From: Aphis gossypii
Lineage: Eukaryota; Arthropoda; Insecta; Hemiptera; Aphididae
Reading direction: 5' to 3'
Assembly (NCBI RefSeq): GCF_020184175.1
Contig: NC_065530.1
Location: forward strand, 36,867,260-36,931,259
DNA: 64,000 nucleotides
Shown: piece after piece, positions 52,126 to 64,000 of the stretch
How positions within the stretch are numbered: the first letter of the stretch is position 1
How the letters are laid out: each line of letters starts with the position of its first letter
Notes under the pieces: model-generated
Told to the model about the DNA's origin: nothing
The model's database searches: none
The model's input: only the letters and a program-made list of their open reading frames with translations
Translations under genes and position numbers: made by a program

Positions 52126-55100
52126 TATCTAGTGACATAATAACATAATGTATACAATTTAATATATATATTATTACCTACATCATGTCGTAATAAAATG
52201 TATAAATGCAATTTAATCACTGATACAATTAGGACACAAAGGATTAAATAAAGCACTTCACAACTTTCAGTGACACAGCTTATGAACATTTCATAAAATA
52301 ATTTCAAATCCCAGAGCATTATAAAATACACTACCTAATTGAAATTAAATATAGTTAAATTTGTAAAGTTGACGCTTTTGATAAACCTAATATGGTTATC
52401 TCATGCAAAAAAAATTTAAGCTCAGTTTAAGTTTAATATTTAAAACACAAAAATAAATCACATGAATTTAAAAATGTATTAAGTATAAGAATACAAGATA
52501 ATTTGATAAAAATTTTTCAACAAATCAACAAATAATATTTGATCAATAGTCGTTATATCTATACCTCAAAAAAAAAAAAAAAATAGTTAATTTAAAATAA
52601 ATAGTATAAATTATACATGTGATAAACCGTTGTAAGTATTTGAACATTTATTTTAATCTTATAAAAGTACCCATGTTTTAACATTTACATATTATTTTTT
52701 TTTTCAATGTTTATAAAAAAGTTCAAGTGAAGGTAAATTATTTCATGGAAATATTAAGGAATCATTTTCTAAATTTAAATTAAAGTTAAAATATTATACA
52801 ACTTAACCTTGTATAAAATCAATAAAGTCAAAAACTTATGTATACAACTACAAGGTATTCCAAGCGTTAAATAACTTACATTTAAGTTTTTACCAAATTT
52901 CAAAAAAATTAATGGTTTAGTTTTAAATCCTTTTCAAAAAAGATAAAATAATTTTCAGTAAACTTTCTATCAATAGGTAACTTCATAAACTTTATAAAGT
53001 TTTGAAATTATAGTTTTGTATTTAATATACAAATTAACAGAAAATCCGATGAATTGTAAGTTTACAGTAGTCCTTACTTAATATATATATCTATATTCAA
53101 AGTAAAAATAAATGTGTATTATAATTTATAAAGATTGTGGGGATATAATTTTATAAATTCTCACCATTTTCATTAAAATTCGACTACATACTATATATGA
53201 AGAAAAAAATATTTAGTTAAAATTTTAAGTTCATTCTTCATTTATATAAGAATTATTTTTATTTTAAGTACCGTATCTTCGTTTGCCATTTTACCGTTTT
53301 TCATAACTGCCAATCTGGTAAATTTCTGAATGAGTCCAATAAAACGGTTTTTTAAACTTTGTATAAAATGGTAAATTTATTATCTATTTACAGTTAATTA
53401 TTTATTTTATAATTATATCTCTGTCAATACTGTTTCATAGGAAAAATATGTAGCTCAACGACTCTAACTGGTGTATTATTTGTCTAGTGTAAATCGAGTT
53501 TTGTTGTGACTTTTTAAAAGTCATTTTTCGATTTTCGCTGTTTAATTGTTTTTCTTAGTGTAATGAATAACTATAATTGACAACCATGGTAAAAAATGTT
53601 GACAAAACGTCAGCAAACACAGTTCAAACCGAGCTCAGCTCAGAATTGGTTTTTCTATAATGCGATAATTTATCATTGCTTTTAAATTTAATATCTCAAC
53701 ACGTCTCTATCCTGCTCCGAGGTGAGCGAAGCGTGACGAATGCCTAGCACCCGGTCTTTGTATCCTGTCCGACTTTTTTAAAGTATCATTTATTATATCT
53801 GATTTCTAAGACTTCAACAAATACTGACTTCTTTCCTACGAATACTGCACGCATTCCTTATATCGTACCGACAAACATTACCTATCATTGACTTGATAAA
53901 TTATTAATATATAGCAAACATTATTGTAGAGCTAATAGCTTACTAGCTTCACTTATAACACTCAGGACCCTATATGTATCAACAATTTTTACAAATTTTA
54001 AATATTTATGTTAAGGCACTTAGTACATGCAAATTTTGTTTGGAATTGTGTACATCTAATGTATGCATAAATAAATTTAAATAATTTATATATAAATTAA
54101 AAATTAATAATTAATAATTATACATGTATAAAAAGTTTATTATATGTTATGGATCAAAATAATATAGGTATCTATTATAAATTATAAGATAGTTTGTATA
54201 AACCGTAATAAGAATCAATTTACTACTGGAAATTATTATCCTTAGATTTTTAAACTTTAAATAATAGACCTACTATACAAATAATATTTTTAAAGTGTAT
54301 AAAAAATGTAACATAAAAATAAGAAACAGTATCAAAGAAGTCTATTTATGTTTATATTATTTGGTATAAAAGTTTAGTTATGCTTGATGTCAACTTTAAA
54401 ACGGTCTTAATATAAAATCATTTAACGTTTGTTAGTATATTTTATTTTTATTAAAGCTATGTTTAAAAACCATTAAATAAAAGCTTACACAACACTAGAA
54501 GCAAACGAGTTGTGAATTGTTTTTATATGTTCTCTTTTTTATTATACCTATTGTTCTTTCTTTGTGTCTTAAAAAAAAGTCACCAAGAGCTATGTCATCA
54601 AATACGTATATATTCTTTGTGCTTTTTTTGCGTCTCTGGGCAGTTTTAAGAATAACTTCACTATTTAAAAAAAAAACTCATTAAAAACATTTTGAAAATA
54701 ATATTGTTTGTTCACATACGTATAAAAATAAGAGTTGAAATTTAAAATCAAATATCAGAGTAAAAATTATACTTTATTTAGAGGATACAATTATAAATAA
54801 GATCAATACTGATAAATTCATTTAAGCATACAAAATAGTAATTAATTCTTAATAAAATGATTTGCTTTCATTTAATGTATCCAGAGTAGTTATTTCGTTT
54901 AACATTTTAGTATTTTTTTAAATGAAATGTATAATTATTGATTTCATAAGGTCAATATTATTTTTACGACAACCTATTATACTGGAGATGCTTTTAATAA
55001 AAAACAGGGTTTATTCTTGCATTTATTTTGCATAATGATTTTTTATTGTTCGAATTGTATAGTATACACCTATAACATTCATCTTTGAACTTTCACAACT

Positions 55101-58100
55101 TCACCCTTTGTTTACATATCATCTTTAAATAATTATAAGTATACAAATATTACATTCAAAAAGGGGGATTTTTATAATTGTACATAATAATAAAATCTTT
55201 TGTCCTTAAAATAATTGACTAAAGGATCAGTTGTTTTAATTATTAATTTTCCTTTTCAAATAAAACAACAAATTGTGTTTTTGTGCAAAATTTATATTAC
55301 ATCCACATTAACTAGGAGGTTTATATTACCTCTTTAAGTTAGTAGTTATTATTTTGATTTCTATAATCTATCTTGTCATAGAAAATTGATGATCGTCTAA
55401 TATAAGCTTATGTCAAATCCTCCAAAAATAATATTAACTATTATAAATTAATACATTATTAGTACTAATTGTACCTATTTACGAACTAATAAGTACGAGT
55501 ATTATTATACATACACACAAATGCAAGTTACGAAATTGGCCATACTCCGCAGTTTAATTTGAATTAATTATTTCAAAAAATCTAATTTGTTATAATTTAT
55601 TGTAAAATTTCATAACTCATAAGTTATAAGTTATATTTAAGACATACTATATGTCATGTTTAATAAAGAATATTTATTTTTTTGTGAAATATTACCTGTC
55701 AAACTCTTAACATTATTATATTTCTCAAGGGGTTGTTGTGATTACCTACTTTAATAATATTTTATAATATTTGTACTTTTAAGTTTTAAGTACTTATATT
55801 TTATAATAAACATAATAAAGTCTGTTGTCATTTATGTTTTTGCCAATTGGTTGAGTAGGATTCAGGACTCAAGAGAAAAAAGAATATATTTCCATTACCT
55901 ATTTAAAAGTCTAATTAATAATTATGTATAATTTACAATAAATACAATATTAAAATATATAGTATAGATACAATAGGTATACATATATAAGTGTATCTAC
56001 ATATAAAGTAGTTATTATTATAGATAGATATTTTAACTTATAATCATTAATATTTATAATTAATTTAATAAAATAACTTAAACAAAAAGAAAATAAATAA
56101 AAAATATTTATTTTTTTTTTAATCTCGTGAATGTATAATTATAATACTATTTATAGTACCTAGTATATAATAATAATAACAAGTAGCATAAACATAGTAC
56201 AGTTTTGTGAATTGTAGACTATAGTAAGGTTATTCTACTAATTGTGAGTTTGAAACAATATTTATATTTTCGTTATTGTTTTTTGAGATTTTATAAAATG
56301 TAATTAATTAAAAACCCATAAACAATACCTAATAAATATATATACATAACTACATAAATAATAGATTTATAAAAAAAAGTTTCAGATAAGAAACCATTTT
56401 CAAAAGTTTCATGAAATAACAGTGGTTAGTATCTAACCTTATTTGAATTGTTTAGAATATGTTAATATGTTTAGAATGAACCTCTTATTCAATAAAACCT
56501 AAAACTGAAAAAATGTTCAGTATGCAAATTTAATTAAAACCAATCAAAAGTATAACTGTGTAAACTATTAAAATTAGTATAATGAGGTGTATGGCCATAT
56601 GTGCTTCTTTAGTAAAAGGTAGTTAGTTACTAAATGTACCTAGTTTATTGTATTATTATACTTATTGTACTTATTAATATTTAATACTGCTTATTGCTAT
56701 CACCCAATGGCCAATACTAATAATAATATAATATTTATAAAATGATCAATGATTATTATTAAGTATTGCATTATAAATTTATTTATAAAACATACTTTTA
56801 TTAAAGATACATTTTTGAGTTTTTAAAAATTATCATGAACACAATTCTTAAAATATCCAATTTAGAAAATTAATTTTTTGCTTAAGCTACAAAGCTTTTA
56901 AAGTTAAATTATAAATACTTAGTTACAGTTTCAAACTTTTACAGATAAAATTATTTTATTTTCGAAGAAAATACTGAAGAATAGGCCTAAAGTATTTGAC
57001 GAAGGGGTGATGGAGCTGGGGTTGCCGTTATATTTCTCACATCATTTATTATAATATGTCAACTTTCCCACTTCTATTCAAAAAAGTGAAAAAAGGTTCA
57101 GAGTTGGTGATCGACTTTTATTTATGTATAATTTAAAATTTAAAATAATAAAAATTTTTATAATTCAACTTTAACCTAACCTAACCTAACTCAAACGGCC
57201 TAAATAACAATCAACATCCCTAGACCCACAAATTAATTATTAATTAATTGTCAGTATTAAATAATATATATAATATATATAAATATATAACTATACTATT
57301 AAGCCATGACTTCAAAAAATATTACGCATAGACTATAACAGTATAATAATACGTATTTAATAGTTTTATGCTCCTCTTTTCCAAGAAAGCTGAAAGGATT
57401 TGCCGAAAAAGTAAACAGTAAAAGTTTTATAATTGATCAAACCTAATAACTTTTTTCTTTTATATAAATAATATCACCAATCACTATCCATGTACGATGT
57501 GTCGATGCGTCTTTTGTTTGTGTTGTAAGTTGTGACCAGTTTCTTCTGAAATATCGGTTAACCAACTAAAACTGCACTGTTGAATCCCTTAAGTATTGAT
57601 ATAGAGTATAGACCAATGAAAGTTGGAGATAAGCTCTAATACAATGTATTATTACTACCTAATTTTATATTTTATGTAATATGGTTTACAATATTTATTA
57701 TATTTACCTATCAATTGGCCTTTAGGAATCGTCTAGCTTTCTCTGTAGGTACGTATTATTTTATTTGTTGATTTCTATTTGATTATACATTTTCTATAAT
57801 TATATTCAAGCTCATCTAAATCATCAATTTCAGGTTATATTATATACTTAATATATTAAATTAAAATTTTATTGAAGGTATTAGGAATACAATCATACAA
57901 AACATTATAAAATATAACGTATCGTATATGGTATGTCACTAAAACAGTACTTACTTAGTAATAAATTGTTGTGAACAGCTAGGTGCTTGAGATTGTTTGT
58001 GTTTCATTGTAACTTTTCAATAAATAGCGTATGCCTGAAGAGTGATACAAATCAAGTAGTCTTGATGTCAGCCATCTACTTATATTGCATATTAGATTTA

Positions 58101-60200
58101 GCTCTTCGATCTTCCACATGATAAGCAATGATAATGGGTGGATAATGGATCTATAAATATTTTACTTATAAGTTATAGTACCTTTATTACTATCTAATAC
58201 TGCCGGGTATAGGTACGCAGGTCTTTATTTTAGTGTGTAGTACGAGTTACGACACAGCTAATATATTGTGTTATATTGGGGCGTATATAAATTAAAATTT
58301 GTAGGACAAATTTAATTAAAATGTCTTGCTCATATAAAAGGTTTTAGTTTTTAAAACAATTTATTTATAACTAATCAACCTTATTGTGTATGAGGACTGA
58401 GCACTCATATTATGTACATTATTTTTGGGTTCTTTAAGAATTATTTATTTTTTAATGGGGTTGTAATACATACACTACAAGTACCAGCTAATACCTATGA
58501 CATTCACTAGGTATATATAAATTACGAATTTTAGTTAAAATTTATCCATTAATATTTAATACATATTATAGATATGGGTACCATATATCTATATTATGTA
58601 CTACAAGTTCGTATTTTCGTTTCTGCAAATATAGCTAATTGGAAATAATATTATACACTATGTAAGGTTTACTATACGGTTAAAATAAAATATTTATGCA
58701 TTCTCCTAAATAATTTACGCCAAAGTTAGTGTAATTCAAAAATAAAATGGCAATATAAACCATTTATAAAGTAGATGTTATATGAATAAATAAATAATAA
58801 AGAAGACGAATTTCTAATAAATAATAATTAATAATACAAATAAACGATATTATAATATTTTTATAAAGCATATCAATATTATATTAATACCTACATGTTT
58901 AAACATGAATACGTGTTGTGTAGTACAGTAATAGTGGTATCAATGACTAATACTTACGCGTTTACCAATATACTAGTCATATAGTATTATTTTCAATGAA
59001 AAATTACTACCACTTAAATTATAAATCAATTTATAAAACAGATGTATCGCTCAATTAGTCGATTAGAATAATTAAATTTAAATAAATAAAATAATATTTT
59101 ATTTTATCGGGTTTTGAATAATATCGTTCTTGTGAGGTTCCTGAAAGTTTTCCTTAAATCTTTATTAATACTGATCATAGGGCTTAATGTAAAACAAGTT
59201 TTCAAGCTAAATATTTGATTAAAAAACACGTCTTGAAATTTCAAAAATTGAATATTATATTATTATATAGTTCATTATCAATTATTACTTATTAACAATC
59301 TAATAAGTTTGATTCCGAGAAAATATTGACGTAGTGTTTTTTTACCCTAAAACTCTAATATAATAAATTAAATATTGTTTTACTTTCATATTACTCGAAA
59401 ACCAAAAACTTATCTCTCAGTGGTATTACCAGGAGTAAAATTTAATAAACCATGAAACATTTAATATTTCAAATCTAACAGATTATTTAAAAAATTATAT
59501 TACTTATAGGCTATAATTTACGTTTATAATTTTTTTATTTTAAACAAAATCCATAGTAAATTTACTGACTAGTTAAACATAAACATTTTTTTTTTTATTT
59601 GGAAAGGTTTAATTATGGCTCGTTTTACCTCAAACACCATAAGGTGTTTTCGTTTATTAGAATTATTATTAAGCACCACCTGGTACTTATTATTTACTCG
59701 ACAATTACGAAGTGTAGACATATATTATAATAAATTGATAAACATAATTGCTGTTCCCTGTGTAATGAGTTTATAAGTGTATTGTTATTGTTTTATCCTG
59801 TAGGGAACTTAATATTATTGAAATTTGAAAGCAAATCGTTGGACATTGGTGTGCCTTTTCGGACAACGTGGATTAATGAATTATTAATTATACTAGTTGT
59901 ATAGGAGTATATATCTATATATACCTAGGTATTCTAACCACTTACGGTCGGAAAACACAATGTTAGACGTTATTTGCATTTTCGTTATTGTTATGTATAT
60001 TATAATATATGTATTATATCATCCAGTTTAAATATGTTATTTATGTACATGACGTTCATAAATATATTATATTTTATAATTATGACCAAACGATAAATAA
60101 TAAATAATACTGTACGTCAAATTAACGATTATATCACCATAAAATGCTAGAAGAAATAGTTATTTGCTATCATGGGTAATAAGGATTACCTATTATAATA
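52126..60200. other. Gene-poor AT-rich region
   Basis: No coding exon, tRNA or other RNA gene could be supported on either strand. A mixed-composition patch at about 53280-53790 looks like old repeat sequence; it shares the 13-mer gaggtgagcgaag with 50106-50118. A CCTAA-type tract is at 57175-57190. Short exons of a gene mainly outside the window cannot be excluded. Confidence 0.5.
57175..57190. repeat. Short interstitial telomere-type tract (CCTAA)3
   Basis: cctaacctaacctaac is three tandem copies of CCTAA, the complement of the arthropod telomere unit TTAGG. It is too short to mark a chromosome end; it may be a chance tract or a trace of break repair. Confidence 0.5.
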
Positions 60201-60208
60201 TACTACTT

Positions 60209-60362
60209 CAGGGGCATACTCACGGGGGGATGAGGGTGTCATATCCCCTCCATGAACTTTTTTTCTTATGCATTTATACATTTTATGTCTATGACAATCA
60301 ACAAAACAATATACAGTTCACCCCCTCATCCCCCCATTGAAAAAAAGCTGAGAACACCCCTG
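60209..60362. mobile_element. hAT-like MITE, 154 bp, with perfect 8-bp target-site duplication
   Basis: Ends are caggggcatactca (left) and, as reverse complement of the right end, caggggtgttctca. An inner inverted pair (ggggggatgagggtg and caccccctcatcccccc) extends the symmetry. The flanks carry the identical 8-mer tactactt (60201-60208 and 60363-60370). The CAGGGG end and 8-bp duplication indicate the hAT superfamily. It differs in sequence from the MITE at 9057, so it is a separate family of similar size. Confidence 0.87.
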
Positions 60363-60370
60363 TACTACTT

Positions 60371-63300
60371 ATACTAGGACTATTAAGTTAAAAAATTAAT
60401 AAACGTTATTACGATAATTAACAAAAGCGTCATAGTAGGGTAGTAAAAATTGGCGCAGACGACGGTCAAAAAACCAGCAACCTCCACATGCTTGTAGTTA
60501 CCAGAAATTTATAATTACTGTACTACTATATTATACCTCTATAGTTCTACCTATAATGTATATTGTTAAAATGGTGAATGGTTATTTACCTATACTCTCT
60601 GCCAATTTACTTTAATCATTAATCAGTAAGAATTTTGATTCTTGAATTTTTTTAAATAAGTATTTATAAAATCAAATACATACATTTTTATGTCATTTAA
60701 GGACACATAATATATGTTTCGATAATAGTTTGTTTTCCAAATGAGAATCACATTTTTTTTTTTGTAATTTTAAAAATTATTTCAAAAATTCAAACGATTA
60801 ATTATTAATAAATTATTGCAATATTACGCTTTATAAGCTAAGGATATAATAATATAATAATATAATATTATATTATAATTACTGTACGTCTACAATTTCC
60901 GTGAATTATTGGAATTATATCCATGAAAATAAAATTATTAATTATTTATAAATCATCTCTAATTATATAATGAAAAAAACAAAATGCATTATCCGAACTT
61001 ATATATTTTTTTGAATAGGCATACCTATATTAATAAATTAATTAGGAGAAATCATAAAAGAACCTCATTATTTTATTAAAATATATGATATTGTTATGAA
61101 TTAATTCAAAAATAAATCCACATATAAGGGCTTTAATTTAATGTTTAATGCAGTTTATCCATCGATATATAGTTTTTCATTGAAGCATTAAAAAAAGAAA
61201 ATAATTTAAATCAATTCAAAATTAAATAATCAATAAAAAAAAATAAAGTATAATTCAGCATTACGAATTCAAAAGTTAGTATACCATCCAATTTGAAAAT
61301 AAACCTATTCAACGGTACTAAAGAGCATTTCTGAATTATGTTCAGCTTCATAAATTATAATAAAATATATAAAATATAATATATATTGCTATCTGTTTTA
61401 CTTATCATATTACATTTATAATAATTTTAGGTTTTGAACGAAGCGATGAAATTGATATTACAATGATATTGGGTTTTTTTTGCGACCAGAAGAGAAGAAT
61501 TATCTTACAAATATGAATCTTGTTATTAATTATATTTTGTTGATTTTATAGTTGTACTAACTCTATTAAACCAATATTTATAACCCACCATATATATATA
61601 TATATATATTATGTTGACGAATATCAACTTATAGTTTTACATCAATTAGTAAAACAAATATATATTTAATACTTGATAGTATACCAGAAAACTATTTCTT
61701 TGACTCCGCACTCAACATACAAAATATACGTTTAGTAAAACCAAATCAGTGTAGGTAACGTTTAACTTAAAATGAATTATCATAAAAGTTAAAGCTAAAA
61801 ATATTATTTTGAACCCCTCATAGGATATTATTAATATTTTTATTTAAAAATAGGTTATATCTATAAACAATATTAAATATCAACAAAACCCTAAAAAGGG
61901 CCCAAGACAGTATTATTTCGTTTAAGTTTGACAATAGTACCATTACTCTAATATTAAACCCAAAAAAATATAACACAAAACATAAATTTTCCATATGTTA
62001 CACATGGGTTACAAAAAAAATACAAATACTAAATAATTTAATAACGCAGAATTTTATTCTCAATATAAATTTTTCGTCTTCTTTCCGTCTCTTTAATCCA
62101 GGTATAGTTTCTTCATGTCATTCAGGCTAAAATATAAAAATAATTATTTAATTTTAAGATTTTATGCGGACCAATGAATATGTATTGATTTTATAGTTAT
62201 ATATATATATTTTTTTTTTTTGTGAATGATAATAGTTACCCACTCGACACCTCTTGTACAGCAAAACAGTATCCACTTACCTACCTTTTTTATTATGTAT
62301 TTTTTATGTAATTAAAATATGAAATAATATTTGTTTTGATTATATAATAATTGTGTTGTATATGTTTACTGATCATTGATACTATTTTTTATTATTATTC
62401 AATAATAAAATGAAATAATATTTATTTTGATTATAAATTAATTATATACGTAGATTGTAAATATATATTTATATTTTACTTTTTTGTAACCCGTGTTATT
62501 TTAACTGCGATTAAATTGCTGTTGAGTGGTGATCAAATAATGAGAACCCTATAAAGTTGCTCAATGGTGTTGAAAAAGTAAAAAGAACAGTATGATTAGG
62601 GTCAATATTTGTATTCATTCATATATTGTTTTTTTGATTCTTTATATTCAGAGATAAAATTTTAAAAAGTAGGTTCGAAAAATTATATTTATTTTTGTGT
62701 ACCAATTATTTTAATACAATCATATTTTAGTGTAGGTAGAAAATAATTCTGAAAACTCTATTAATATTTTATCGATGTCTCATGTCGAGTATATGATAGC
62801 ATATATTTTTATTCAAAATGTCAAGTACCGTATATTATCTACTGTTATTTTTTTTTAATAATAATTTTTGTTTTACCTTATTACCATAAAAAGTTCTAAA
62901 AATATTTTATAACTCAAAGAATAAATTAAATCCAGCTAACTACCAAAACTAATTATATTAAAGAATGGATAAATTATATTTGTAAAAAATTTCTTCAGAC
63001 ATACAAAAAAAAAATCATACAGGACGATTTGTGAAAGTTTTAAAAAATGAGCCTGATGCTTGAATAAATTGTTGTTTGAACCATTCAACTCTTTGTATTT
63101 CGTTGTGCTATACCCATTATTATGAATGACAACTGTTCAATTTGTATTAACTTTAAATTTCCTTTTTTAAATTTTTTTTTTTTAATACAAAAGTATTAGA
63201 CAATATTGAAGCTGTATGAGTTATTTTTGCATTATACAATGAAGATGATTAACTTACTTAAAAACATCAACAAAACAAAATTTAAAGACGAATTGGGCCA

Positions 63301-64000
63301 TCCTTTAAATTGAAATCAATTCAATTGCTGTTTTTAGTCGATGTTGTATCTGTATAAATTACGCTGCATATAGGTTTTGTTAAGCAGACCAGAAAAATGA
63401 ACTTAAGACAATTAATCGAAACAGAACTAAAGATATTATGTTGGTTGTGACGACTCGTAAAGGCTGCTGCGGGTCGAAAAAGAACATTATCTTAATGTTG
63501 GATTACAAAGAAAACCTCACACGTATTGACGTAGTTAGTAATAAGTCATAGAAGGGAATGATGTTCAATTTGGTCATGAGAACATTTTAAGAAACAAAAC
63601 TATTATACCAGTAAAAATAAGTAAAATAATATATAATAATTATGTACAAAGTTATTTATATTTTAGCCTTTAGAATATTGATATATAGAAACAATCAAAT
63701 GCTAATGCAGGATAATATTTTTCGGGGGATTTCTGCTAATAATTTTACTGAAATTACATATTCTGTCTTGTACTGTTGAGAAGACGGGCATTTTATAGAA
63801 ATATATATTTTCACAAAGAAAAACATTTCTGGGAGTTGAGAGTTTTAACCTACCAAGTACCGTGTGGAACTAGAAGCAATATATAATATTAATTATATTG
63901 TTAATATATATAAATGTATAAATGTATATATTAATACATTTAATAAGATATTAAATTAATAATGAATAATAACCATAATTTAAGTTTATTTAAAGACTAA
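60371..64000. other. AT-rich intergenic DNA to the window end
   Basis: No supportable ORF, RNA gene or bounded repeat. Contains a (TA)n run at about 61589-61608 and poly-A/T stretches. The slightly GC-richer block at 63425-63545 (gactcgtaaaggctgctgcgg) has no recognised identity. Confidence 0.5.

Overview
The window looks like nuclear DNA of an insect, most likely a sap-feeding hemipteran close to aphids. It is very AT-rich. It holds multi-exon protein genes with short GT-AG introns, a spliceosomal U2 snRNA gene, degenerate taggtacct-type simple sequence in the introns, and short non-autonomous DNA transposons. The aphid attribution is inferred from composition and repeat style, not from a search. 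No bacterial, viral or CRISPR features are seen.

The first 24% of the window carries four transcription units. (1) The 3' part of a receptor-type tyrosine phosphatase N (IA-2/PTPRN) gene on + (400-7580, 19 exons, 5' end outside the window). (2) A four-exon gene on - (12088-9626) encoding about 722 residues with C2H2 fingers, a MULE-transposase-like core and a SWIM finger; it is probably a domesticated transposase. (3) A complete 25-exon Nup155 nucleoporin gene on - (23493-15034, about 1330 residues). (4) A complete 6-exon box C/D snoRNP assembly factor BCD1/ZNHIT6 gene on + (24977-27135, 256 residues), head-to-head with Nup155 across about 1.5 kb.

The middle is mostly non-coding. A U2 snRNA gene lies on - (30216-30028), with a 150-bp tandem duplication just past its 3' end. 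Around it are repeat remnants, including a LINE-like 3' tail and a 416-bp inverted-repeat element. A KHDRBS/Sam68-like KH-domain RNA-binding gene then runs on - from 50855 to 38028 (7 coding exons, 318 residues, introns up to about 5 kb).

The last 12 kb (about 52-64 kb) shows no gene I can support. It contains one clear hAT-like MITE, a short TTAGG-type telomere-like tract and AT simple repeats.

The genes do not form an operon or a pathway. Nup155, BCD1, U2 and the KH protein all act in RNA or nuclear biology, but that is probably coincidental. The most notable points are the transposase-derived C2H2/MULE/SWIM gene; the IA-2 active site, which keeps the WPD aspartate yet has the pseudophosphatase-type Asp in the P-loop; and three small transposons with precise boundaries and target-site duplications.
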